Under the pieces are notes generated by a model, which saw only the letters and a list, made by a program, of their open reading frames with translations, did not search any database and was not told the DNA's origin. 64,000 nucleotides of DNA. It comes from Phaseolus vulgaris (Eukaryota; Streptophyta; Magnoliopsida; Fabales; Fabaceae). A program made the translations under genes and the position numbers. This document shows positions 1 to 12,700 of the stretch, piece by piece; position 1 is the stretch's first letter, and the number at the start of each line of letters is the position of its first letter. The stretch spans positions 31,154,069 through 31,218,068 of the forward strand of contig NC_023758.2 of NCBI RefSeq assembly GCF_000499845.2, written 5' to 3'.

Positions 1-1121
1 TGTAGACGCAAGTGCGTTGACATTCAATACTTTTTTGATAAAAAAAATCATACATTGAAATAAATTCCAGTCCGTTGTCAACGCAGATGGTTTTAATAGA
101 TGCTTGAAATTGATTTTGTGCAAATGTAATGAATGACTCTAAGAGATGTTGGGTTTCAGATTTGTGATTCATAAGAAATAGCCAAGTACATCTAGTATAG
201 TCATCGACTATAGTGAGAAAAAAACGTTTTCCAAAATGAGTTGGGGTTTTATGAGGACCCCAAATGTCACAATGCAATAGATTAAATGGAGAATGAGATT
301 TTAGTGTGCTTAAAGGAAAGGGTAGCCTTGTCTGTTTAGCTTTGGGACAAATACTACAATGATTATGAATGGGGATGAGATTTTTACTGATAGGGATAGG
401 TAGTAAGGAAGATACAAGTTGTAGACACGCTGGAGAAGGATGTCCAAGGCGTTTGTGCCATAAATGAGGATCGGTTAATATTTGAGATGTGTGGGCTTGG
501 TTTGGAAGAGGGGACATGTAGTATAAGCTGCGTGTTGTTTACCAAGCCAATCATCCTCTCCATAGCCAATTCATGTAAAACGCAACCATGTGGAGTAAAA
601 ACGACACAACAATTTAGTGAACTGGTTATCTTACTAATGGACATGAGATTTAAATTAAAAGAAGGAACACAAAGAACATATTTGAGAGTGATTTTGTCAT
701 TGAATTTAAGTGTGCCTGTAGATGAGATGGGCGCAGTTGAGACTGTGGGCAGATTAACATTTAAAATAAATGATGATGAAGTGTGTGTGAAAAATTGTGA
801 ATCAGATGCAATGTGATCGGTTGCTCCGCTATCCAAAATTCATGGTTTCGTAAAAGCAGAATTAGAAGAGGAGTTATGGGCAAGCAGACCTGCAGAGCTA
901 ACAACGTGTTACTTCTACCGTTATTGTTGAGTGTTACTTCTACCGTTATTGTTGAGCGAGTAAATAGCCCTTGCCAATTGCTGAATTTGCTCGGCACTGA
1001 AGCGTTGTACGAGGTTTCTATTGGACTCGTTACTGGTGCCTTCTTTGTCAGACATGATTTTTTATTTAGGGGATAAAAATGGGGAGGTTGTCAGGGCACC
1101 AAGATCGGTGCTATGATACCA
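1..1121 (-). mobile_element. Ty1/copia retrotransposon, decayed, truncated by window edge
   Basis: Read on the minus strand, this is the front of a copia polyprotein. A primer-binding site resembling initiator-Met tRNA complementarity lies at 1110-1121 (TGGTATCATAGC). A short gag tail starts near 1054 (MSDKEGTSNE...). A protease region at 384-836 carries the DSGATDH motif, and a GAG-pre-integrase/integrase region follows (HNHCSICPKAKQ near 310-370, then IVDDYTR and DNGLEF toward position 1). The element continues beyond the left edge. It is dead: only about 270 bp separate the primer site from the protease, so most of gag is missing. The frame is also broken just before the protease (HEFWI and LDSGATDH lie in different frames) and at the 25-bp duplication at 906-955. 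Confidence 0.9.
906..955. repeat. 25-bp tandem duplication, two perfect copies
   Basis: The unit starting GTGTTACTTCTACCGTTATT occurs at 906-930 and 931-955 without mismatch. It lies in the gag/protease linker of the copia remnant. Because 25 is not a multiple of 3, it shifts the frame. Confidence 0.9.
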
Positions 1122-1124
1122 TAT

Positions 1125-1380
1125 AAGAAAATGATAAAAAATGGTAAGAAGAAGAGATGTTTCTTATTCTTTTCTTATGTGTATATTACATCACATCACT
1201 TCATGTATAGGAAATATACAAGGAGTTTCTCTCTCAAAAAATTACAATCTAATTAGGTAGGATATTAATTATGAGATTCTATAATTATTAAATTAATTAT
1301 ATATAATTGAGTACAATATCGTTAAATATTGCATACAATAATTACATATAATTTGATAATTATTATTTCCTTAATAAACA
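1125..1380 (-). repeat. Probable 5' LTR of the copia remnant
   Basis: This segment lies directly outside the primer-binding site. On the minus strand it starts TGTTTATTAAGG, contains a TATA-like stretch, and ends near TTTTTATCA. The TG...CA ends and position fit a copia LTR, but the second LTR is outside the window, so the boundaries are approximate. Confidence 0.5.
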
Positions 1381-2980
1381 ACTTTCAAGAACAGGTCGTA
1401 CAATTACTTTTTCTGAAAATTTAAAATTACATTACATTACATCATTTACATAAGTCTAAACAAACGATTCCTCGTTGAAAGCCATAGCACTACAATCTTT
1501 CATGTTAGACCTAAAACGCTTGCTTTTGCGAACAACCTATGTATGTAGTATACGTTTAAAATAATTCTATTTTTTTAACAGGTTAACTTAAAGAACTAAA
1601 GAGTATACACTCAAAATTCTTACTTTAAAAAAGGTAACTTGTTTGTTATTTAACAATCGTGGCTTAAATTCAACGGTTTTTTCAATCAAAATCGACTGTT
1701 ACTTGTTCAGATAATTTTCTGACCTTATTTCATTTTTTAAATCAAATATTTAAACATTAAATTATTTTTATTAATTTAGGGACATTAGAAGAATTTATGA
1801 GAAGCTTATTTAAAATTATAAAAATATTTATCATTGTGGACATTTTTTTTTTCTAACAAGCTTCTTAAAGTAGCTCATCCAAATACTTTTTATTAATTCA
1901 CAAAAAATATTGCTAATTCATTATGATTATTTGATTAAGTTATTTATCAAAATGCACCCTTTTAATAAGTCAGGAAAAACATTATAATAAAGTGAAGAAT
2001 TATTTCACATTTCATTCAATTATTTACTTATCAAGTTGTTGACACGAAGTATTATTTTCTGCAATCATTATTTTCAGTTGAATAACCTCTTACAACCATC
2101 ACTAGAAAATTTCCTCCTAACATCACTTTGCTTATTTGATTGTAAATAAGGGATGGAAGTTGTTGTGAGGTTAATAAAATATTTTTTATATTAATTAAAA
2201 GAAATGAATGCTCATTAAGATGTTTTTTGAATTAAAATTCCAATATGTACCATACGAAGTGACCACACTTTAAAATAAAGTGTTTTTAAAGTAATACATG
2301 AACTAAAATGGGAATTATATTGTTGATTAATTCAAGTTGAGAATTGATCCATTATAGTGATGAATGCTACGAAAGTAAATGACTAACAAGCGTGTATTCT
2401 TTTAATTGTTGAAAATTTGAAAGTAATTATCAAGAAATGTAGTATTATAGAACTAGTTCAACTCTAAAAATAAATCGATGTGCGTAATTAATGGTATAGA
2501 GATTTTCGAATTATGGAGATAAAAAATATTATTTATTATTAAATCAGGCCAATAAGAAGGTTAGATATAGAAAATTTATATATATTAAATGATATATAAA
2601 GAAAAAAAAATAATTACACATTAGATTAAGAACACTTGTTTGTTTTGACCTTTTGACCGCATTGAATATTTTGAATTTAAGATCGTCTGCGATTTTGTTT
2701 GGAACAAAATTTATTTTGGTGTAATTTCTTTTTGTAATATTAATAATTCTCTTATAAAAATATTCTAACCTTTTTACACCCATTAAGTAAATTTGAACTG
2801 CATATGGTAGGAGTCATGTCATAACATTTCCCTTGTTGGATTCTACAGAGAAAAAGGAATATCATTTGGTAGGAATTGATTTTTCTGTTAAGATCTACTT
2901 GCTGTTATTTTATTTTATCTTATTTCGAAGCACTACCTATTTATTATTTGTTTAAATGATGTTGAGGCATGTTTGAGCTC
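1381..2980. other. Intergenic, AT-rich, no gene seen
   Basis: This is a T/A-rich spacer between the copia remnant and the HMA5-type gene. The open frames in it (for example 2544-2783 on the minus strand) are low-complexity and match no family I recognise. It presumably contains the HMA5 promoter near its right end. Confidence 0.6.
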
Positions 2981-2988
2981 TATAAATA
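2981..2988 (+). promoter_or_regulatory. TATA box of the HMA5-type gene
   Basis: The sequence TATAAATA lies 46 bp upstream of the start codon at 3034. This leaves room for transcription to start near 3010-3015 and a short leader. The call rests on motif and spacing only. Confidence 0.55.
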
Positions 2989-3033
2989 TGGTGGAAGCGG
3001 TTGATTGTGAAGAAGAAAGTAGCAGAGAGTGAA

Positions 3034-6000
3034 ATGGGTAAGAAGCACGAGGGTTGGGAGCGGAGGAGTAGTTTGCAGTGGTGTGGAACTTTGTGGCCTC
3101 AGCCGCACTATCCTTCGCCGAAGCGGATGGAAGCCGGAAAGTCGGTGGCGGAACTGGAAGGATCCGAGAGCAAAGTGGTTGTGTTCAGCGTTATGGGAAT
3201 GACGTGTGCTGCGTGCGCCGGATCCATTGAGAAAACCATCAAACGCTTACCGGGAATCCGAGAGGCCGTTGTTGATGTCTTGAATCACAAGGCTCAGGTT
3301 CTTTACTTCCACTCAATGGTTAACGTGAGTCTCCAACATCTCTCCATAAACTTTACTTCAATATTCTCATCATTTCTTGCTCTGCTTTTCCTACTTTAAC
3401 TATTTCTTATTCCCTTTTCAACACATTCATCTTTCTCTTTACATCAAAATTGCTTAGTTTTCTGAGTTGTTGAAGAAAATCTCAAAAGTTTTTATGCAGC
3501 ACGATAAATAATTCTACTCACAAGATTCTGTTCCTACTTTCTAAACTAAATTATTTTCTGTAAAATTAAATGTGCTATTATAAATTAATTATAATAGTTG
3601 TTTAGGTCAGTTAACGAAATTGAAGAGGCGGCATATGCATAAATAACATTCTGATTCAAGTTAGCAGATTGTGGACCGAAAGTACATGTTTAGCAAGAAG
3701 TTTTATTTAATTTAAAATGACCCTTCGACATCAATTAGTTAGTGTTTATGGGATTATTTAAGTAAATTTTAATCCTACGTTCATGATATAATTATTGGCA
3801 ATTGATCTTAGGTGAAATTTCTCTAAATTTTCTATTCTTAATCTCTTCAATCATTGTTAGTGATTAACGTCTAAAATATTATAATCATGGCAAATGATCG
3901 TGTTTCGAAAGTAAGTGGATGGTCAAAAGGTGAGTAAGGGATCAAAGATCTCGAAAGTGCCGAAAATTTGTCTAATTAATTAAATCGATCGAGTTATCAT
4001 TTGCTAAAGACTCAATAATTATGTTTAAACCTTTCAATGTTTTTTTTGTGACATTTCACTGTTGTAATTTATAAAGGCTCTATTGCAAGAATATGATATG
4101 ACGCACATATTGCATATATTAACCATTTTTTTTATCTTTATTTTCATCATACTAAGTCAAATACGGTCATTTTATAAAGAATAAAGCATATATATAACTA
4201 CGGATAAGAGTCAGGATATCTTTTATCTACATTCATTGCTATTCATATAAAAAAAATATTATATTAAAATTATAACAATAAAAATAAATAGAATGTTGTA
4301 ATAAAATAGTAATTTATAAAATTATAATTTGAATATAAAAGAAAATAGAAGTGCCAAAATATCATAATTCTAGCATGGTTGAAACTTGGTAGTTGCGTGT
4401 CAGAATTTCTAAGTTGAGACTCAGTGCTATTGTTATTGTATATACATGTATTTTATGTATTTTTGTAAGCAATAGTTGGATGATAACATATAATATATTC
4501 GTACGTATGCAAAGGTGGTGCGATAAGATCATGAGTGACTGTTTCGTTTGCTTGTTTTTCCAGTTTCGTTTTTCTCATGAAAATGAAATCACTGATAGAC
4601 CAATCACGTTCTTCCATACAATAGAGATGCCTTTTTTTAGTCTCTCCCGTGAACAACCCTAAAAATAGAGCATCATTTTAGATTCACTTAAATGATTTTT
4701 TACCTCTTCATAACTTTTCATATTGTTTTCAATATTTTTTAATAAAAAAAATTACTTATTTTTTTTATCTCCCATAAATTTTGTTGTGAAGTTTATAGTT
4801 TATTAATGTTATTTTAAATAATGCTGCCCAGCTTGTGCACGTATATGCTTTCTTTTTCCGTTTTAAAAGTCGATGATTAGGCCACATATACCTCCCGAAA
4901 TTTTCCTCGGCTGATTCGAATTAATGGTTGTCCTATTACCACTTTTTATGATGTGCTCCACTTTCTTCCTGTAGCCATTTTCATTTGTATATCCCACTCA
5001 ACATAAATCTCTTCTACCAGATCTTCTTCTAACAATATAACACTACTATCTAATCTTATAAACTTTAGCATATGTAAGGAATTTAACTGTTGATGTAGGG
5101 AGATGGTAAAACAATTTTATATTCTTATTTAATTATAAATAACTATTTTATACCAATTCAATCACTCTTTTTATATTCATACATTATACACAACTCATAA
5201 ATGTAAATAAACAAATACCTAAGAGAAGATTAATTTAACCAATACATATTTATAATATAAATTAAAAAAATTTAAACATATATATAATTTTAAGTTTTGA
5301 GTTTTAAAAACTCAAATCAATTTAATAATAAAAAAATCTTTTATTGGTGATTAATAAATATAAAATTTGGATATCATATAGTTTTATTCTGTATGAAACA
5401 TCTAAAGTTCAATTAATTTCTCTACTATACAATACAATGATAGTTTGATAATTCTTAGAGTTGTATATACTACTCTACTTTTGTTATCATTATATCATTA
5501 GTTGGATAAAAATGTGTTTCAATTATATCATTATATTTAACACAGGAGGAGAGGATACGCGAGGCCATTGAAGATGCTGGATTTGAAGCCAAAGTTATTG
5601 AAGAAGAGTCGAACTACACCTCAACACAAATATGCCGCATACACATACGAGGCATGACTTGTACTTCTTGCTCCACCACTATTGAATCAGCTCTACAATC
5701 CCTTTATGGGGTGCATAAGGCAGGAGTGGCCCTAGCAACAGAAGAAGCAGAAGTCTACTATGACCCCAATATCCTCACCCACAACCACCTAATGGAAGCC
5801 ATACAAGACACCGGGTTCGAAGCCATACTAATAAGCACAGGGGAACACATGAGCAAGATTGAGTTTAAAATTGATGGAATAAAAAACGACCAATCCCTTA
5901 GCGCTATTGAGCGCTCTCTGCATGCACTCCCTGGTGTTGAAACTATAGACATATATCCGGACATTAACAAAATTGCCATAACTTATAAACCACACAGGAC

Positions 6001-8821
6001 AGGACCAAGAACCTTCATAGAAGTCATAGAATCCACTGGATCAGGGTGTTTTAAAGCGGTCATATTTCCAAATGATGAAGGAAGAGAAGCACTTAGACAG
6101 CAGGAAATTAACCGGTGCTTCAAGCTTTTCATATGGAGTTTGGCTTTTACCATTCCTGTTTTCTTGACATCCATGGTCCTCATGTATATACCGGGAGTTA
6201 AACGTGTTTTGGATATCAAAGTTGTCAACATGTTGAGCATTGGACTTCTCTTGAGGTGTAATTTTGCTACCCCTGTGCAGTTTATCATAGGGAGACGGTT
6301 CTATGTTGGGGCATATAAAGCATTGCGGAAAGGTTCTGCTAACATGGATGTGTTGATAGCATTAGGGACAAATGCAGCATATTTCTATTCTCTCTATGTT
6401 GTGGAAAGAGCTGTTTTCTCTCGGCATTTGAAAGGAAGCGATTTCTTTGAGACCAGCTCTATGCTTATTTCTTTTATTCTGTTGGGGAAGTATTTGGAAG
6501 TGTTAGCAAAGGGGAAGACATCTCAGGCCATTGCAAAGCTTATGAACTTGACACCTGAGACAGCGACCTTGTTAACTCAAGATGACGAGGGGAATGTTGT
6601 TAGTGAAAAACAAATTGATAGTCGGTTGATACAAAAGGACGATGTGATCAAGGTTGTTCCTGGTTCAAAAGTAGCATCGGATGGCTTTGTCATATGGGGA
6701 GAGAGTCATGTAAATGAGAGCATGATAACCGGAGAGGCAAGGCCTGTAGCAAAGAGGATGGGTGATATGGTGATTGGAGGCACTATGAATGAGAGTGGGG
6801 TTATGCATGTTAAGGTGACAAGGGTTGGATCAGAGAGTGCTCTCTCCCAGATTGTTCAACTTGTTGAGTCAGCCCAGATGGCTAAAGCTCCTGTTCAAAA
6901 ATTTGCAGATCATATTTCTAAATATTTTGTTCCTCTGGTAAACTTAGCACTAACTACATTTACTGATTTTTATCTTTTTTAGTTTTTACTGATGGAGTCA
7001 GTCAGAGGAAATTCATCTATGCTCACCAGTTCCCTTTTTTTTGCAGGTCATTGTGCTTTCTCTTTCAACATGGTTCTCCTGGTTTCTAGCTGGTAAGTTA
7101 CATGCATACCCGAAATCTTGGATACCATCCTCCATGAACGACTTTGAGCTTGCACTTCAGTTTGGGATTTCGGTCATGGTCATTGCCTGCCCTTGTGCTC
7201 TAGGTCTAGCCACTCCTACGGCTGTTATGGTTGGTACTGGAGTTGGTGCAACACAAGGTGTGTTGATCAAAGGGGGGAAAGCATTAGAAAGTGCAAACAA
7301 GGTAAGTGAGTAGTGTGACCTTGACATTAACAATACAGAAATTCTATAGGTACACTCTTTGTTGTGGGGTGATATTATGTGGGTTCCACAGTCTCTCTCA
7401 GTAAAGAGTAAGTTTTGTAGCATTTATGTTGATGTAAAATTCACAATCACAACTTGCAATATTGCAGGTGAATTGCATTGTGTTTGACAAGACAGGAACA
7501 CTCACAGTTGGGAAGCCAGTGGTTGTCACTACAAAACTCTTCAAAAATATGTCAATTGAAAACTTCTATGAATTTACTGCTGCAGCTGAGGCAAGTCTTA
7601 TTCCATTTACCATAACTACTTGAATCTGAAATTATATTTAAAAATAGTATTTAAAGTTATATCTTAATTAGGTGAATAGCGAACATCCAATAGCTAAGGC
7701 CATAGTTGAGCACGCCAAAAAGACCACAGAAGAACAACATCATTCCTGGCCAGAAGCACACAACTTTGTTTCTGTTTCAGGCCATGGAGTAAAGGCCATT
7801 GTCCTAAACAAGGAAATATTGGTTGGAAATAAAAAGATGATGCTGGATCATAACATAACCATTTCAGCAGACGCTGAAGAAATACTAGCAGAAGCTGAAA
7901 GCCTGGCTCAAACTGGGATTTTAGTATCCTTGGATGGAGAAGTCGCTGGAGTTTTGGCTGTATCTGATCCATTGAAACCTGGCGCCAATGAAGTTATTTC
8001 CATTCTTAATTCCATGAAAATTAAGAGCATCATGGTGACAGGTGATAACTGGGGTACTGCCAATTCCATAGCCAGACAAGCCGGTATTGAAACTGCCATA
8101 GCAGAGGCTCAACCCGAGACTAAAGCAACTAAAATAAAAGAACTGCAGGTATAACAAAATCACTGCCCCAAACAATGCATAATTAAACATCCTTCTAATT
8201 TTTTTGACGTAAATTCGCTATAACAAAAACATCATCTAATCCATATAATATTATACAACCTTTACCCAACTTTTGAACAGGATATAACTGTGAATGCATT
8301 AACTGTGAAAAAATCGTAGACCTATTCAATCACAAGTTGCTATGAACTAAAAATTTATTGATTAAAATATGGATGTGATTAATTAATTGGAGAAGTTGAG
8401 ACAGGCTTCTGGGTACACGGTGGCGATGGTGGGAGATGGCATCAACGACTCACCAGCACTTGTGGCAGCTGATGTTGGAATGGCAATAGGTGCAGGCACA
8501 GACATAGCAATTGAGGCTGCAGACATTGTTCTGATGAAGAGCAACTTGGAGGATATAATAATTGCCATTGACCTTTCAAACAAAACCTTCTCTCGTATAC
8601 GTCTAAACTACTTTTGGGCTTTGGGTTACAATGTCCTAGCCATTCCAATTGCTGCAGGCATTCTTTACTCCCCCACTAGATTTCGCTTACCACCATGGAT
8701 TGCTGGAGCTGCAATGGCTGCCTCTTCTATCAGTGTGGTTTGCTCATCCCTTTTGTTAAAGAATTACAAGAGACCTACCAAGCTAAACAACATGGAGATC
8801 AATGGTGTCAAGATTGAATAA
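3034..8821 (+). CDS. HMA5: Copper-transporting P1B-type ATPase, HMA5-like (6 exons, 984 aa)
   Basis: Exons: 3034-3324, 5546-6937, 7047-7301, 7468-7590, 7672-8148, 8405-8821; all join in phase 0. This family uses ATP to export Cu(I) into the secretory route or out of the cell; HMA5 relatives act in root copper detoxification. Two metal-binding domains carry CxxC (GMTCAAC at residues 55-61, GMTCTSC at 133-139). A third HMA-like repeat near residues 200-275 lacks CxxC. Catalytic motifs are all present: TGEA 492-495, the intramembrane CPC 609-611, DKTGTLT 653-659, SEHP 690-693, TGDN 810-813, GDGIND 856-861. Length matches the family (about 990). The start is the ATG at 3034; the open frame begins earlier at a TTG, but the TATA box at 2981 supports 3034. 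Intron 1 is 2.2 kb. Intron 4 has a GC donor (7591). A poly(A) signal AATAAAA lies at 8858. The gene looks intact. Confidence 0.95.
3325..5545 (+). other. Intron 1 of the HMA5-type gene
   Basis: This 2.2-kb intron falls between the first metal-binding repeat's core and its last helix. It starts GTGAGT and ends AACACAG. I saw no recognisable mobile element or second gene inside; the frames at 4393-4662 are uncharacteristic. Confidence 0.75.
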
Positions 8822-9607
8822 TCATTCCAAATCTCTCATTTCTTTGTTGGGGCTGTAAATAAAACACCTAATCAAACTAGATATGTATTTACAAATATGT
8901 AGAAACTGACACTAAATTTTTAATGTTAAAAGTACTTGTACATCTTTTGTTTAATGTTTATTAAGGGTGATATTTTTTTCAATTATAATTAATGGGATAA
9001 ACTACTCTGTCAATCTATTTTGATCCAGTAGTAAATTTAGTAAAAAAATTGATTCAATTTGATTAATATAATGAAAGTTGAATTCAATTTATTCATTAAC
9101 TATTATTGGATGATATTCAATTCATCCATGAAAAAATACTTAAAAAATCATTTTTTGAAATAATAAAATTTAAAAGTTTTCAAACTTAATTTAAAAAATT
9201 TAAAATTATATTTTTGAAATTTAAAAAAAAATATAAATTAAAAAATCACTTATAAAAGACTAGTTAAATTAAATAATTCATTAGATTTTGAGAAACGCAT
9301 ATGATAAATAGTCCTCTTTTATATTCTGGTAATGGATGAACTAGATAGATAAATATTATAAGTGAGTGCAAATCTTACTTTTATGAGTCGCAATTTTGTA
9401 AGATTGAGTTAGACTTAAAGTTTCACTTCCCAAATCTTTTAGGAGCTCTAGGTCATCTCTTTGGTTTCTCTTCTCCTTATTCTTTCATTGTGGCAAGTCA
9501 AACCCTAAACTACCTCACTAATTCCTCCAATCCATACTATTTTAGCACTAATGAAAATATAGCATGGTTCTCATTTCTTTCCTATTAAACGAGAACAATT
9601 ATTATGA
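8822..9607. other. Intergenic spacer with HMA5 3' UTR
   Basis: It begins with the 3' UTR of the ATPase gene (poly(A) signal near 8858). The rest is A/T-rich sequence with several near-repeats of 'ATTCAATTT' around 9050-9120, which may be old DNA-transposon debris. No gene is seen. Confidence 0.55.
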
Positions 9608-11190
9608 ATGGACACGATCTGTACAAACATTCCTGATAAGCTGCGATTTGTTGACGAAAGTCTTCCGCCACCACTCCTCACTAACAATAATGAAACTGAC
9701 AATGTTTTGATGAATATAGTGGAAGTTTCAAATGGAAGACATGGTAGAGGCAGAGGTCACATTTTGACTGGACGAGATGGAAGGGGAAAAAATTCCCATT
9801 TTTGTACGTATTATGTTAGAATTAATCATACAGTGGACACATGTTATCATAAACATAGTTTTTCACCGGGTTACAAATTCAAGCAAGGAGCAACAAAATA
9901 TGCTAATATGGTTGCATTCGTTAATGCTCAAGAAGATAATACTCCTTTCGAGGTTAATCCAACCAATTATAACATTCAAATTTCTCAAGAACAGTACAAC
10001 AATTTATTGGCTTTGATCCAACAATCATCTTCTCAAAACTCATGCTTTGAATCATATCAATACATCTCAAATCAATTCAGCCAAATCAGGAAAGTTTTCT
10101 AGTAATTGGGTATTAGACAGAGGGGCACAAATCATACATGCTACAATAAAAAACTTTGATATTTTAGAATGGGATATTTTACTCATGATATGTTGAAAAT
10201 TGTCTTCATATTACTCAAATATTTCCATAGGTTGTGTTGATCCTTGTGATATATGTCATTTTGCTAAACAAAAGTGACTACCTTTTCCTGCTAGTTTTAC
10301 TAAATCAACTATTTTTTTATTTGTTTCACGCTAATATATGAGGTCATTTGAATCATATTTCTATTGAAGGGTATAAATATTTTTTAACTCTTGTAAATTA
10401 TTTTACTCGATATACATGGATTTGTTTAATGAAAACTAAAGTTGAACCATGTACATATTTACAAAATTTTATCAACATGATTGAAAGTCCGTTTAGTACT
10501 CATTTGAAAGTATTAAGAAGCGATAATGGTCCAAGGTTCTTTATGACTGATTTTTTAATAGAAAAGATATTGTTCATCAAACTAGTTGTGTGGAAACTCC
10601 ACGTCAGAATAGTGTTGTTGAATGCAAACATCAACATATTTTGAATGTCGCTCATGTACTGATTTTTCAATTTCAATTACCTCTTTGTTTTTTGTCATAT
10701 GTTGTCAAACACTCGTGCTAATTTAATCAATATAATTCTTATTCTTCTTTTACATAATAAATCACCATATCAAATTGTTTATAAGGTGATACAAGATTTG
10801 TCTCATATAAAAAAAATGGTTACAAAATGGGGGTAAAGGACAAGCTTGGTTTAGAGGTAGAAAATGTATTTTTCTCAGTTACAAAGGGGTAAAATGTTTT
10901 ACTCTTTTTTATATGAATCAAATGAATATTTTTGTGACACAATATGTTATTTTTTATGAAAATCATTTTCTTTTTTTTTAAGGATAACACTAATACCAAT
11001 ATGGACACACATAATCCGTTTAAACATTTGATTCCTTCTATTTTTTTTATAATGATATCATTGTATCTACATATGTTAGTGATATTGTTCTTTCAATTTC
11101 TAAAACGGTATTACCATCCACTACTCATTATGATTCACAACCTTCATTTTTCGAGTTTTTACTCATCTCAAACAACAATTTGAATACTTG
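9608..11190 (+). mobile_element. Second Ty1/copia remnant: gag, protease and integrase debris
   Basis: An open frame at 9608-10102 encodes the C-terminal part of gag, with an RGRGR-rich stretch and a zinc knuckle (FCTYYVRINHTVDTCYHKH) whose second Cys has become Tyr. Protease follows at about 10100-10190 as NWVLDRGAQI, where the catalytic DSG has become DRG. An integrase core is readable at 10348-10644 (FLTLVNYFTRYTWI, SDNGPRF), with a frameshift near 10570 and further traces to about 10790. The remaining part to 11190 is too decayed to assign. No LTRs were identified. The copy cannot be active. Confidence 0.85.
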
Positions 11191-12700
11191 AAGGATTATC
11201 ACATTATATTCTTCTCTTCAAAAGATGAAGTTACTGAATAATGTATTATTTTTTCAACTTATTTGTGACTTAAATGAAGCACATATTTTACTTTTGCTTA
11301 CAGATGTGGTCGTGACTATGGCGTGTTTGAATTTATGTACTCTGGCATCAGATGTGAATCTTTCGTGAATGTAGGGTTCCTAGCTATTCAAACGTGATTC
11401 TGTACATGGGGAATTCTTTATCCAAACACGCATTAAGTGTGAATTTACTTTGACAAACAATGGGCAACTTTTGTAGGGTAGAGGACGATGATAAATAGGA
11501 GACAAAAACTAAGACTATATTTAAAGTGAGTGTGCACATGAATTGGGGAGGGGCCAAATAGTTTCCGACTTCTCACGAATCTTTGGAATTAATGTAGTAG
11601 TTGGTTGAACACACTCATGCCATGCTTCTTGGAAGAAAAGCCCATACTCTCAAAGTTTGGAGAAGAAAGATATAAATTAAAATAAAGGGTGTGGCATTAA
11701 TGGCACTATAAAGTAAATAAAGCCCATGACTTTAGCCCAAATTGAAAGGTTCAGCCCATGCTGCAATTAAAGCTCCCATTAACATATTTCAATCCACATC
11801 ATGCTCTGAAAAATAAAATTATTATCAAACTAATTTTATATATTTTCAGGAATCCGTTAATAGATATCTTATAATAAAAATGTGGTTTTTGTAGAAAATG
11901 AAAAATGTTTACAAAAATAAAGAACATACGCTTTTTTATTAAAACTTACAATGAAAACATACTACTACGAATAGTAGCAGCAGTAAAAAGAAAAAGTCAT
12001 TTTCTTTTGGTTAATGACTTCACAAGCAAAAACTTTATTGTAGTAAACAATATGTCACTAACTACTTCTAATAAATCTCTATCTTTTGGTTAACTTATTA
12101 AAAAAAAAAAAAAACTTTGATTATATTACACTCGACGTATTAAATATCATGATTAACCGATTATGTTTATTGGTCTGAAATGGAGAGTCTCCCAATGCCA
12201 CCAGTTAATAAAGGTTTGACTCCTAGATATGTGTAAAGATTTAGTATTTATTTGTGCATTGGACAAAATTATTTTATAAAAGAGAATACTAATGAAAATT
12301 ATATTATTTTTACTTTTTACATTTAATTGTCATTAATTGTAGCAAAATCAAATTACTGGTATTATTACTTTTACAGAGTGTTATAGGTTGAAAATCCTAT
12401 ACTAAATTAAGAAATAACTAGTATTTATTTATTGCAATATGAATCCTATTTGAAGATATGAAGCAATTTGCATTGTGATATCTTTTTGTGTGACAAGTGT
12501 TTGTAAAAGAAATATTTTCTTTTTCGAAATTGTTTGGAAGTGGATAAGCTAATATAAATTCATAGAAAAGAAATGTTACAGTAGTACGAAACTGGCAGCA
12601 TATCAGAACTGATACATAGATGAAGTTGGGTGCATGGTAGCATAACAGTAGCATTAGATTAGCAGAGAAGCAAAAGTTAGGAAAGTAGAAAAATAAAACA
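11191..12700. other. Intergenic spacer
   Basis: No gene is seen. Between about 11640 and 11760 there are four GCCCA(A/T) motifs (TGGGC site II-like on the minus strand). Their spacing to any transcript is unclear. The remainder is A/T-rich. Confidence 0.5.

Noticed and set aside
3001..3033. Upstream extension of the HMA5 open frame
   Set aside because: The frame is open but starts with TTG. It would also start closer to the TATA box than expected; ATG at 3034 fits both spacing and family.
8387..8404. Alternative acceptor giving four extra residues (KLRQ) before ASGYTVAM in HMA5 exon 6
   Set aside because: Family members run from KELQ straight into A-S/A-G-x-x-VAMVGDG, which supports the acceptor ending at 8404. 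The alternative stays in frame and cannot be fully excluded.
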